This document shows, piece by piece, positions 36,722 to 44,937 of a stretch of DNA of 48,296 nucleotides. The stretch covers positions 1 to 48,296 of the IMG/VR virus record IMGVR_UViG_3300047321_000238. One strand, 5' to 3'. The notes under the pieces were generated by a model that was not told where the DNA came from, did no database searches, and worked only from the letters and a program-made list of their open reading frames with translations. The translations under genes were made by a program, and so were the position numbers. Each line of letters begins with the position of its first letter. Position 1 is the stretch's first letter. Origin of the DNA: a virus.

Positions 36722-37545
36722 TATCTCACGTCCTTTCTAGTTATCACTATGTTATCTATAGACATATCATTTAGATAATTGCTAAAAACTATAAGCATAC
36801 CTTCTTCAGGAGTAACTCCTTGCTCTGGATATTCTACAATAGTAAAAGGATCACTAATATCTATTTCTGGCTCTTCATCATCGCCTAGGTCCGTGTCTAT
36901 ATCGATATAGCCTGCTTCTTCATCGGTAGGAACAGCAGGAGTTATATCTTTACTTCCATATATAAATGAAATTGTTTCGCTCCATATACTGTAATTACTT
37001 TCGTCAACTTGAACTCTAGCTCTTATGAAGTACTGACCAGTTTCTTTTAAGAACATAATCATATTGTCTTTATCTATAGTTGCTTTATTTGTTACATTGA
37101 AAAAAGCATTGTCTGTAGCTACTTCTACATAGAATAAGTTAACTAAACTCTCAGGCATATCTGCAGTCTCTACTAATTTGATTTCTAGTTTTTGAATCTC
37201 TTCGAACACTGCAGGAGAAGTAATTTTAACTTCTGAAACTACATTGGAATCAAACTTGAGTCTCTTTTTAATGTTTGTATCTAATGAGTCATCTGTAACT
37301 GATGTTATTCCAGATACACCTAATATATAATCTGTATTAGGAATAGGCCATTCTTTTAAAGTTATTACTAAGCTTTCGAAATCTATATCGTAATCAAATA
37401 AGACAGGCGTCTTAGTCTCTCTTTCATATACTTGAATAATAATACCTTCGTTGTTGTTTTCATTAATAGCTTTATTCGCCGTCACTATAATTTGTTTGCT
37501 TTTAGTTATAGCATCTATACTTATAATAGAAAATTCTTGATACAT
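36721..37545 (-). CDS. Ig/fibronectin-like structural protein
   Basis: A 274-residue protein of beta-sandwich repeats. Residues 1-95 resemble one Ig-like domain (IIVTANKAINENNNEGI, PNTDYILGVSGITS). Residues 105-195 resemble a fibronectin-like domain ending in FIRARVQVDESNYSIWSE. An acidic linker (IDIDTDLGDDEEPEIDI) leads to a partial third domain, and the third may be completed by the N-terminus of the next, overlapping gene. Such domains often decorate virion surfaces or necks. No specific function is recognised. RBS AAGGGGTGA. Confidence 0.55.
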   Translation of the reverse strand: MYQEFSIISIDAITKSKQIIVTANKAINENNNEGIIIQVYERETKTPVLFDYDIDFESLVITLKEWPIPNTDYILGVSGITSVTDDSLDTNIKKRLKFDSNVVSEVKITSPAVFEEIQKLEIKLVETADMPESLVNLFYVEVATDNAFFNVTNKATIDKDNMIMFLKETGQYFIRARVQVDESNYSIWSETISFIYGSKDITPAVPTDEEAGYIDIDTDLGDDEEPEIDISDPFTIVEYPEQGVTPEEGMLIVFSNYLNDMSIDNIVITRKDVR

Positions 37546-37564
37546 TTAAATCACCCCTTCAAAT

Positions 37565-37610
37565 AAAAAAAAGGGAAGTTGAGAAGAAGATTACTCTTCT
37601 CTCTTCTTCC
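37565..37610 (-). terminator. terminator embedded in the end of the 144-codon gene
   Basis: The transcript forms an imperfect stem from GGAAG and an AGAGAAGA-type inner arm against TCTTCTTCTC and CTTCC, followed by eight U residues. The TAA stop (37591-37593) lies in the GTAA tetraloop. The Lys/Arg/Glu-rich C-terminus of the gene thus doubles as terminator stem. The U-tract is followed at once by the next gene's ribosome binding site. Confidence 0.65.
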
Positions 37611-38025
37611 TTTTTGATTTAGGTTTTATATCTAATTCTGTTTCTTCAACTTCATTGATTTCAACTTCTTTAGCTTCTTCAACAATTTCTTCTACTGCTT
37701 CAACTTTTACTTCTTCTACAATAGGTTCTACTATTGGTTCTGCTACTATTTCTTCAACTGCTCTCTTAACTTCTTCTGCTTTAACTACTGGTGCAGTCAC
37801 TTTAACTTCTACCATTGGTGCAACTGGTGCAGCATCAACATTAAAGGATCCTGTAACTAAACTTAGAATCTTATTTGAAACAGCTCTTTTAATTCTGTCT
37901 GTCTTCATATAATCATATATATCTGTCATAGGATTGCCCATAGTAAGATGCGTACTAGTTAATTCATCATAGAAAGCAACTTGTCCTGGAGCAAGTCTTA
38001 CGACTGCTATTATCTTTGACATCAT
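37591..38025 (-). CDS. small capsid-module protein with acidic tail
   Basis: A 144-residue protein of unknown function. Residues 1-62 form a compact domain (IIAVVRLAPGQVAFYDELTS, then RIKRAVSNKILSLV). Residues 70-135 are a Val/Glu/Pro-Ile repeat (EPIVEPIVEEVKVEAVEEIV) and the end is Lys/Arg-rich. Two ATGs stand in tandem (38025 and 38022); the second has better spacing to GGGAG. It follows the major capsid gene behind a terminator. It could be a head decoration or capsid-associated protein, but nothing diagnostic is seen. Confidence 0.6.
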   Translation of the reverse strand: MMSKIIAVVRLAPGQVAFYDELTSTHLTMGNPMTDIYDYMKTDRIKRAVSNKILSLVTGSFNVDAAPVAPMVEVKVTAPVVKAEEVKRAVEEIVAEPIVEPIVEEVKVEAVEEIVEEAKEVEINEVEETELDIKPKSKRKKREE

Positions 38026-38048
38026 ATCACTCCCGTTTTAATATTTTT

Positions 38049-38086
38049 AAAAAGTTAGATAGAAAACATAATGCTCTCTACCTAAC
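38049..38086 (-). terminator. intrinsic terminator after the major capsid gene
   Basis: A 10-bp stem with one G-U pair (GTTAGGTAGA / TCTATCTAAC on the transcript), a 13-base loop and five U residues. It lies eight bases past the capsid stop. It would let the capsid message accumulate above downstream head-tail genes. Confidence 0.8.
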
Positions 38087-38093
38087 ATAAACA

Positions 38094-39308
38094 TTATATT
38101 GTTTTTGTATTTACTGTGATAGTTGGTGGTACTGGATAAGATGGAGCAACTGCAATTCCCTTAGCAACTGTTATAGCTAGTCCATTATTCAAGATTCCGA
38201 TTCCATATCTTTCTTTACACTTAAGGTTTCTGATATCTTTTTCAGGATCAGTCCAGTTCTCAGTAGTTAATCCTTCTTTTTGAACGATAACTCCTACTTC
38301 AGATCTGTCTAAGCAATACATATCAAACTTCTTGTTTTGTTTGTCGAAACTAACAAATGGAGAGAAGTTCATAGTTAAAGGCATAGGTAATCTGTTTTGA
38401 ACTTGTTCTGGTTTCATTATAAGCTTTTGTCCATTACCATTAGCTTGAAGTCCAGCAAATCCTGGAGTTCCTTGTATTTGGTTGTTGAAGTGTACATCGT
38501 TACCGCCGAATGCTCCGTAGCTCATTCCGTTTCCGATCATACTGTTTCTAGCAAATACTACCCAAGTTAAAGGATGCATGATTACGTCTGTAGGAACAAA
38601 ACCGTTAGACATTACTGTTAAAGCCATATCTAAGAAATCTTCAACTGATAATGTATCGTTGTAATCTCCGTTTTCGTTTCTTCCTGTAGTTCCTGCTTCA
38701 GGTACTTGAGCTCTGATGTTGTTATTGAAAACTTGATGACAGTTAGATGAGAATGTATTGAATATCCATTCTTCTTTATATCTAGCCATAGCTTTACCCA
38801 TTTTTCTAACATTAAGACCTAAGATATCCCATGAGCTATCTGTAACAGCTTCTTCAGTTATAGCAACTCTAGTACCGATTTTCTTAACTCTGATTTCTAG
38901 AGTTGAGTTTTCGATAGTATTCATATCTACAACTTGTTCAGCGTATCTTCCGCCTTCTCCTACTTCGTGTGCATATAATTCACCAACAACTGGGATTACA
39001 TATACTGCTGAGTTTCCTCCTTCAACATTGATTGTTGAGAAAAAGTTTGTACCTAAATATTCAGGTTCTGCAGCTTCTCTTAATTTACCTTCGATTATTT
39101 TAGGAATTAATTTAATTGTATCAGTAGTAGTTAATGCTTCTTGTAAAGATGCTCTACCCTTTTGGAAATCTCCACCTAAATTTCTAACCATTTTTTCCAT
39201 AAGATCAATTGTCTTTGTTTCGATGCTAGGTTTCTTTCCTTCAGCAAGTTCAGCGTTAACAGTAGATCTCATAGTTTCTATTTTATTTAAAGTTTCTGTT
39301 AAATTCAT
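38094..39308 (-). CDS. major capsid protein, HK97 fold
   Basis: A 404-residue protein. Typical features in order: an N-terminal helical arm (1-80), an E-loop-like beta segment (SAVYVIPVVGELYAHEVGEG), then VKKIGTRVAITEEAVTDSSW followed by the long spine helix (GLNVRKMGKAMARYKEEWIF). An A-domain follows with FVPTDVIMHPLTWVVFARNS and a late GVIVQKEGL segment. Length fits the family. The N-terminal 60-70 residues may be removed by the protease two genes upstream. A very strong site (GAGGAGG), a leader hairpin and a following terminator all fit the most abundant head protein. Confidence 0.88.
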   Translation of the reverse strand: MNLTETLNKIETMRSTVNAELAEGKKPSIETKTIDLMEKMVRNLGGDFQKGRASLQEALTTTDTIKLIPKIIEGKLREAAEPEYLGTNFFSTINVEGGNSAVYVIPVVGELYAHEVGEGGRYAEQVVDMNTIENSTLEIRVKKIGTRVAITEEAVTDSSWDILGLNVRKMGKAMARYKEEWIFNTFSSNCHQVFNNNIRAQVPEAGTTGRNENGDYNDTLSVEDFLDMALTVMSNGFVPTDVIMHPLTWVVFARNSMIGNGMSYGAFGGNDVHFNNQIQGTPGFAGLQANGNGQKLIMKPEQVQNRLPMPLTMNFSPFVSFDKQNKKFDMYCLDRSEVGVIVQKEGLTTENWTDPEKDIRNLKCKERYGIGILNNGLAITVAKGIAVAPSYPVPPTITVNTKTI

Positions 39309-39346
39309 CTTAATTTTTCCTCCTCATTATCTAATCATTTATATTT

Positions 39347-39375
39347 GTGGAAGTACACTCTCATGCACTTCTCAC
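39347..39375 (-). promoter_or_regulatory. hairpin in the leader of the major capsid gene
   Basis: In the 113-base gap before the capsid gene the transcript forms a 10-bp stem with one bulged A (GTGAGAAGTGC / GTACTTCCAC) and an 8-base loop. It is followed by A-rich sequence rather than U residues, so it is not a good terminator. A 5'-protective or processing hairpin for the capsid message is the likeliest reading. Confidence 0.45.
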
Positions 39376-39421
39376 AACTATATTACTAATCAAATTTATT
39401 TTATTACTATTCTTATTGAAA

Positions 39422-41038
39422 TTATTTTTGTAATAATACTGATGCATATCCCATACATCCGTCCCAATCCATGAATGTTGGAACACCAGCTAGTCCACGT
39501 TTATTGAATTTAACATAAACATTTAATGGAGCAGTTAGAGTTTCAGCATGGAAAGCAGCTTTATCAGCAATTTCTAATACTAAGAATCCTTGTAATTCAT
39601 CCATGTACTTAACTGAAATTTCTTCAGTTGCAGTAGATGCAGCTCCTATGAAAGGTTTAAGTCCTTGTCCAGCCATTGTTACTGGTGTAAAGTCTGCGTC
39701 TACTAATTCAACAGCAGTCTTTGTAGTAACAGCGATTTGAACTGTTCCTTTTTCTACATTAACTTCAGACATCTTGTAGAACATATCAACATAAGCAGCT
39801 TCTGAAACAGCTTTCTTAATATCTCCAACGTTTTCTGGTCCGTAAGGTCTAGTAACAGCATTGTAACCATCAGTTAAACCTGGAATACCATTTTCTAATT
39901 GGTGTTCTAATCCGAATCTTAAGTCAGATTTTCTAGCACTAGATGCTAGCATGTGTAAGTCATGTTGAGTCATTGTTTGATCATATCCGTAACCTCTTGG
40001 ATCAAATGGATCTAATCCTGGAGTAGCTTGAGTACCACCGTTAACTGCTCCGCCACCGTTTGGTGCATAAGGAGAGTTTTCGTTAATATCTTCGCCTCTT
40101 CTGTTGTTTCCTCTCCACATGAAAGGATTAGTTTGATCGAAGTTCATTCTATCACTTAATGCCCATTGAGCATATTTAGCAGCACCTGCTGGTAATAGAT
40201 CTCTTGATACTGAGTAGATTTGTCCAACTAATTGTTGTCTTTCAACTTCAATTTGAGCAGCTGTTAAAGTAGCTAATACTTCAGCTCTACTTAATGGAGA
40301 AACTACGAATCTACCATTTTCATCTGATTTAAGTAAATCTCCTGGTAAGATGTTTCCGTAGATTGATCCCCATGGATTTGCTTCAGCTTTATCTTTTAAT
40401 GCGAATAAAGGTAATTCTACTAAAGCGTCTGTTAAAACAGCTCCTGGTTGCATACCATTGAATGCATCATCATCTCTAGTGTATTCATTTCTTGATATAA
40501 TACCTATTGGTTTATTAGCTGGTCTGTAATCGATAGTTGAAACTCCCGCAAGAGCAATCTTTCCAGTAGCAGCATCAGTAGTAATGTTTAATGCAGATAC
40601 ATCTACACTGTTAGAAACATAAACTTGTTCTCCACCAGCAGCAGCAACATATTTACCTGATACAGGTTCCCATGTTTTCTTGTCAGCTTTTAAAGAAACT
40701 ATAGATCCACCATTAGCTATTGTTAAAACATTATAAGACTTGTGCGTATCGAAATCTAATTGATTCATATGTGGATCAACTGCAACTAATCTACCTTTAG
40801 GCATAACTAATTGATTGTATCCAATTGCATATCCATATCTAAATAGTACTGGAAGTCTTCTATCCAATTCCCATTTGATATTTGGAACGTCATGTTCTGA
40901 AGTAGATAAATTCATGTTTGATCTATTTATTCTATCTTCGTCACCTCTGTAACCTGGTAAGTTCGATTTAAAAGTTTCTCCTCTAGCTCCAGGTTGTAAT
41001 GTATCCTTACCTTGATTTGTATATGGGTATAATGCCAT
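39422..41038 (-). CDS. capsid-module structural protein, unrecognised
   Basis: A 538-residue protein from the ATG at 41038, ten bases past GGGAG; an upstream in-frame GTG at 41047 lies too close to the ribosome binding site. Position between protease/scaffold and major capsid gene implies a head component. The sequence is mixed: an N-terminal flexible part (to 50), a beta-rich middle with RYGYAIGYNQLVMPKGRLVA, an Asn/Gly/Pro-rich segment near 300-345 (RRGEDINENSPYAPNGGG), and a C-terminal beta domain (residues 425-538). I do not recognise the family. Options include a second capsid subunit, a vertex or decoration protein, or a minor head protein. It has no membrane segment or enzymatic motif that I can see. 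Confidence 0.6.
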   Translation of the reverse strand: MALYPYTNQGKDTLQPGARGETFKSNLPGYRGDEDRINRSNMNLSTSEHDVPNIKWELDRRLPVLFRYGYAIGYNQLVMPKGRLVAVDPHMNQLDFDTHKSYNVLTIANGGSIVSLKADKKTWEPVSGKYVAAAGGEQVYVSNSVDVSALNITTDAATGKIALAGVSTIDYRPANKPIGIISRNEYTRDDDAFNGMQPGAVLTDALVELPLFALKDKAEANPWGSIYGNILPGDLLKSDENGRFVVSPLSRAEVLATLTAAQIEVERQQLVGQIYSVSRDLLPAGAAKYAQWALSDRMNFDQTNPFMWRGNNRRGEDINENSPYAPNGGGAVNGGTQATPGLDPFDPRGYGYDQTMTQHDLHMLASSARKSDLRFGLEHQLENGIPGLTDGYNAVTRPYGPENVGDIKKAVSEAAYVDMFYKMSEVNVEKGTVQIAVTTKTAVELVDADFTPVTMAGQGLKPFIGAASTATEEISVKYMDELQGFLVLEIADKAAFHAETLTAPLNVYVKFNKRGLAGVPTFMDWDGCMGYASVLLQK

Positions 41039-41087
41039 ATTGTTCACTCTCCCTTAATTTTTTGTTATTAATATTTTTTAATAAGTT

Positions 41088-42407
41088 TTAACCTAATAGT
41101 ATACTAGATAAAATATCTCTTACGCTTTCTGTCATATCATTATTACTATCTGATTTTGCTTCATTCACATTGATGTTTTGTTTTTTTACAATTTCTTCGG
41201 ATTTTAATCCTTCATCTTCTACTTTTGTAATGTTTTTAACACCATTGATACCTGATAACTCTTCTTTTAAATCTAATATAGAATCTTTTATTGATTCAGT
41301 AGATCTGCTAGTTAAACTTTCTTTTAATACAACTGGTTTGTTAAGAGCAGTTCTAAGAACGTTTAAATTCTCTTCAGCTGATTCTCTTAATTCAACTTTC
41401 ACGCTTATAAGATTACTCTCTGCAGCTTCTTTTAACACAATCTCTTGCTTTAAAGATTTTTCTACTGTATCTAATCTATCAACTATAATAACTAAGTCAG
41501 ATTTAGATTTAGCCAAGTCTTTAGCAACAGTTTCTTTCTCTGTTTCTAATTTAATTACTTTAGCTTTTAATTCTGCTATCTCAGCATCCTTAGCTGTGAT
41601 TATTGATTCCTCAACTTTTTCTTTAGTCTCAGTAGCTGTTGCTTCAACGACTTGGTCTTTCTTAACCTCTTCTTCTATTTTTTGACTTTCTTGTACTTCT
41701 AAGTTTTGTTTGTTATCTTCCATTTTTTTAAACTCCCCTTCTCTTAAATTTAGGCTTTCTGATAATCCTACTTGTTTATTTTGTTTTACTTTATACGTTC
41801 TAATATTATGAGTGTATATGTCAGAAGGAACGATAACGTATGAAAGTTCTTTTGCTTCCATTTCGTAAACTTCCCAATAACATGTTTTGTTATTTTCATA
41901 AACTGCTCCTCTATCATGTCCACATACAGAATCTCCATTTTGATCTAATTCAATTTGTTCTCCACATATTGAACATCTTACGTCATGAGCAGTGACTCCT
42001 ACAGAAACAGTTTTAAGTCTGCCATCTTGTATTTGTTCTTTACCTTCTTTATCTGGAACATTACATGTAAATAATAATGCTGGTGTTCCAGATCTAGTAT
42101 TTTTAGTTACTTTTTCAGCACTAACTACTCTACCGATTATTTTACCGTTCTGCTCGTTATGATGCATGATTAACGGTTTTTGATAAGGCTTTGTCCAACT
42201 TGGAATGCTTGAATCCAAAGCTGACTCCATGTACCAAGTAAAGTTTCTAGTAGGGCCAACGTGTAGTCCTTCTATCTCTTGCATTATAGAATCTTCAGAT
42301 ATAGGATCTATATCCACTACGTATTCTTTACAGTCTAAATTAGTGTTTTTTGTTGCACCTTTATTTAGAACTTTACTTCCTACATATTCTTGTAACTCAA
42401 TTGCCAT
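41088..42407 (-). CDS. prohead protease fused to scaffold domain, with zinc insert
   Basis: A 439-residue protein. Residues 25-200 match the HK97-type (U35) prohead protease: KPLIMHHNE (H82/H83), an I-G-R-V strand, GRLKTVSVGV with the presumed nucleophile S135, and EAKELSYVIVPSD (E187). An insert after the Ser motif has CSICGE (C146, C149) and VCGHDRG (C162, H164), a likely zinc site. Residues about 230-360 are a long charged coiled coil, typical of an internal scaffold, and the last 80 residues end in a short conserved-looking helix (VRDILSSILLG), perhaps the capsid-binding end. One chain can thus guide capsid assembly and then cleave it. The ATG follows the portal stop directly, with GAAAGGAGC inside the portal gene. 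Confidence 0.85.
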   Translation of the reverse strand: MAIELQEYVGSKVLNKGATKNTNLDCKEYVVDIDPISEDSIMQEIEGLHVGPTRNFTWYMESALDSSIPSWTKPYQKPLIMHHNEQNGKIIGRVVSAEKVTKNTRSGTPALLFTCNVPDKEGKEQIQDGRLKTVSVGVTAHDVRCSICGEQIELDQNGDSVCGHDRGAVYENNKTCYWEVYEMEAKELSYVIVPSDIYTHNIRTYKVKQNKQVGLSESLNLREGEFKKMEDNKQNLEVQESQKIEEEVKKDQVVEATATETKEKVEESIITAKDAEIAELKAKVIKLETEKETVAKDLAKSKSDLVIIVDRLDTVEKSLKQEIVLKEAAESNLISVKVELRESAEENLNVLRTALNKPVVLKESLTSRSTESIKDSILDLKEELSGINGVKNITKVEDEGLKSEEIVKKQNINVNEAKSDSNNDMTESVRDILSSILLG

Positions 42408-44621
42408 TTACTTTGCTCCTTTCTTAAATGTGATTTTGCAACTACAAAAAGAATGGAATGGAGGAATCTCATCAACATTAATAGCTTTTAATTCAATCGT
42501 CTTATTATATTGTTTACTGTCTTCCGAATCACCAAAGTCTACATAAGCTTCTTGATATTTAAATGCTTCTCCTGTTTTTAAGTACGAGTACCAATATACT
42601 TTAGGTAGAATATATTCTAATAAGTATCTAACTCTATATTCCAGTACATCGAAAACATCATTAACATGATTTTCGCTAGTGTCATCCTTTATTCTCTTTT
42701 TAATGTCTTGCAATGTTTTTTGTAATGTGATTCTTGCTTCGTCTTCGAATTGCATTAAAGTAATTCTGACTGTAGGTAATATTAGCTTTTTATTCTGAAG
42801 CGTTTCTATATCATCAGTAGCTTTATTAATACCTTCTAAAGAATACAATTGCATATTTAATTTGACTTCTTCAATTAGATTTGTTAAAGCCAATGGGAAT
42901 ATTAAATCGATATCTTCTGGATTATCGATAATATCATTACGCAAGTTATTGTATTTTATATATACCGACTCAAAACTTTTTTTGTGTTTTGTCTTAGAAT
43001 TTTTTGCTTTCTCTTGCAAACTCAAACTTTCCTTAATCTTTACAGATGTTTTACCATGCTGATTTGAAGGAGTATTTGTATTACTTATTGACTTATTTGG
43101 TTTGCTACTTTTGCTTGTACCATTTCCTTTTGGATTAACTCCTTTAGAACCTGAACCTGTTACAGCTTTTGATTTAGCAGCAACTGCAGCTTGTTTAGCT
43201 TGAGCATCCGCGGTTATCTTAGCTGTCTTTAATGCTGTATCTGCATTAAACTTAGCTTGTTCCATTTGGATATCTCCTTGTTCTTGTGCAATCTCAACCG
43301 AAGCATCAGTTTGAACATTAATCATATCTTCTTGTGCTTTGCCTATAATCATGTTTTGATATAATCTTTCTTCATCAACAGTTTCCTTCTTACCGATTTC
43401 TCTTCTCATTTCTTCGAATGTAATCATGTTAGATTGGAACTTGTTCATTTCATGATTCTCTAACTTAATTCTTGTATCAATAGAGATTTCATTAAATACA
43501 AAACTTACTCTGTCATCTTCATTAGTAACTGGATTGAATCCACCTTCTAATAGTAATTCGTTGATGACAAAATTCTCTAGGAATATAGAGAATATCTTTT
43601 GAATGTATTTAACTGTATCATGAGCTTGTGATTCCATAGTGTCAGCATTACTTCCTGTAGCACCTCTACCCATTTGAGATTGAGATACTCCCAAAGCAGA
43701 GAATACCCTGTTTTCAAAGTATGTTAAATATGCAGATGCATTAAGAGCTGTTCCTTGTGCACCAATCGCTTTTATTTCTGTCTTTTCGTTTGTTACAACA
43801 GAACCATCAAGTGGCATACTTTCTATTTCACGTTTTGCTTCATCTATTTCTCTATCTGTAGCTTGGAATCCTGTTAGAGGTTTACCAATTATCCATTGAA
43901 ATAGAGGCATTGAAAATCTGTGAATTAAAGTCATTATATTTCCTTCAATTCTTCTAAGTATCTTTACATCTTCCATTGCTGCAAGCATTCTTGGTGTACC
44001 AAAAGCATTAGATGCTTCTTTATCAAGATAGAAATGTATTACTTCTGTAACATCGTATATCTTTTCTTTTCCATCTACTTGTTGAATGTATTTCTTAATC
44101 TCACCATTAATTCCTCTTTGTACAGAAACTGTAGCTGGATCAATCTTAAAATAACCGCCTATAGGGTTGTCCTTATAAAATCCTTTTGCTTGAACTCCAT
44201 CCATGATATTCTTAACTCTTGATTTAATAATAAAAGCATTTGAATATTTAATAAGATCATCGCCTATTTCCTGAAACAAAATGTCTACAGGTTTTCCAGT
44301 AGAAAAACTCATTATATAAAGTCTTGTCTTGATATAGTCTGTTGCCTTTTCATTTTCTGATTTGAGTAAGTACCCAGCTTTAAATAACATATAACTATAT
44401 TTCATTATTGACATTTTGATATAAGAGTCAGCTTCAGCAGCTTCTCTAATTTCTGCTAAGTCGTATTCAGGTGCAGATAGATTTTCTCTCGTATCTGCAT
44501 CCCCCTTAATAAGACTAATTGCTTTAACTAAATAATTCTTATAATTATTTTTATTTACATTTGAACTAGGTGACTCTGTGAAATTTCTATTGTTAGCTTT
44601 TGACTTAAAAAAGAAACCCAT
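42408..44621 (-). CDS. portal protein with MuF-like C-terminal domain
   Basis: A 737-residue protein. Residues about 40-430 have the portal layout: ADSYIKMSIMKYSYMLFKAG, a stem/wing region with HFYLDKEASNAFGTPRM, VLRRIEG-type helix, and the L-G-V-S-Q-S-Q-M-G-R-G-A segment common in portals. An Ala/Gln helix (residues about 445-485) leads to a Ser/Gly/Asn/Lys-rich linker (490-540). The C-terminal 200 residues are helical and end with DEIPPFHSFCSCKITF, closely like the PPxHxxCxC end of phage Mu F-type head proteins. Portals form the twelve-fold DNA gate at one vertex. Its own ribosome binding site is weak (TAGGTG). The portal call is firm; the MuF fusion is motif-based. Confidence 0.85.
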   Translation of the reverse strand: MGFFFKSKANNRNFTESPSSNVNKNNYKNYLVKAISLIKGDADTRENLSAPEYDLAEIREAAEADSYIKMSIMKYSYMLFKAGYLLKSENEKATDYIKTRLYIMSFSTGKPVDILFQEIGDDLIKYSNAFIIKSRVKNIMDGVQAKGFYKDNPIGGYFKIDPATVSVQRGINGEIKKYIQQVDGKEKIYDVTEVIHFYLDKEASNAFGTPRMLAAMEDVKILRRIEGNIMTLIHRFSMPLFQWIIGKPLTGFQATDREIDEAKREIESMPLDGSVVTNEKTEIKAIGAQGTALNASAYLTYFENRVFSALGVSQSQMGRGATGSNADTMESQAHDTVKYIQKIFSIFLENFVINELLLEGGFNPVTNEDDRVSFVFNEISIDTRIKLENHEMNKFQSNMITFEEMRREIGKKETVDEERLYQNMIIGKAQEDMINVQTDASVEIAQEQGDIQMEQAKFNADTALKTAKITADAQAKQAAVAAKSKAVTGSGSKGVNPKGNGTSKSSKPNKSISNTNTPSNQHGKTSVKIKESLSLQEKAKNSKTKHKKSFESVYIKYNNLRNDIIDNPEDIDLIFPLALTNLIEEVKLNMQLYSLEGINKATDDIETLQNKKLILPTVRITLMQFEDEARITLQKTLQDIKKRIKDDTSENHVNDVFDVLEYRVRYLLEYILPKVYWYSYLKTGEAFKYQEAYVDFGDSEDSKQYNKTIELKAINVDEIPPFHSFCSCKITFKKGAK

Positions 44622-44632
44622 TTAATTAACAC

Positions 44633-44935
44633 CTACTTTACTATTACTAAGATATCTGTCTCCTTTAGAATTAGAAATCTGTCGTCCCCTACAGCAATTT
44701 CTGATCCTGCAAACTTATTAAATATTACTGTTTGTCCAGCTTCAACACTTAATGGTATTAAATCTCCATTAGCTGTTAATCTTCCTTGACCTACTGCAAT
44801 GATAACTCCTTGGTCTGGTTTGGCTTGACCTGGATTATTATTAGCTATAAAGATACCACTCTTAGTAGTAACCTCTTTTTCTACTTCTGGAAGTTGAATT
44901 ATAATATTATCGTTTATTGGTTGTAATGTCATCAT
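44633..44935 (-). CDS. groES: phage GroES-type co-chaperonin
   Basis: A 100-residue protein of normal GroES length. It opens with LQPINDNIIIQLPEVE (compare the R-P-L-x-D-R-V-I-V start of GroES), carries a mobile loop KEVTTKSGIFIANN with I-F-I at the chaperonin-binding tripeptide, then GVIIAVGQGRLTANGDLIPL, AGQTVIFNKFAG and ILKETDILVIV at the end. All strands of the family are present. GroES caps GroEL; here it presumably works with the host GroEL to fold capsid or other bulky virion proteins, as T4 gp31 and RB49 CocO do. It sits inside the head operon between an unknown protein and the portal. No GroEL gene is in the window. Confidence 0.92.
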   Translation of the reverse strand: MMTLQPINDNIIIQLPEVEKEVTTKSGIFIANNNPGQAKPDQGVIIAVGQGRLTANGDLIPLSVEAGQTVIFNKFAGSEIAVGDDRFLILKETDILVIVK

Positions 44936-44937
44936 TT

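Noticed and set aside
38630-38812. 60-codon minus-strand frame inside the capsid gene
   Set aside because: It is an alternate frame within a clear HK97-fold capsid gene with no ribosome binding site.
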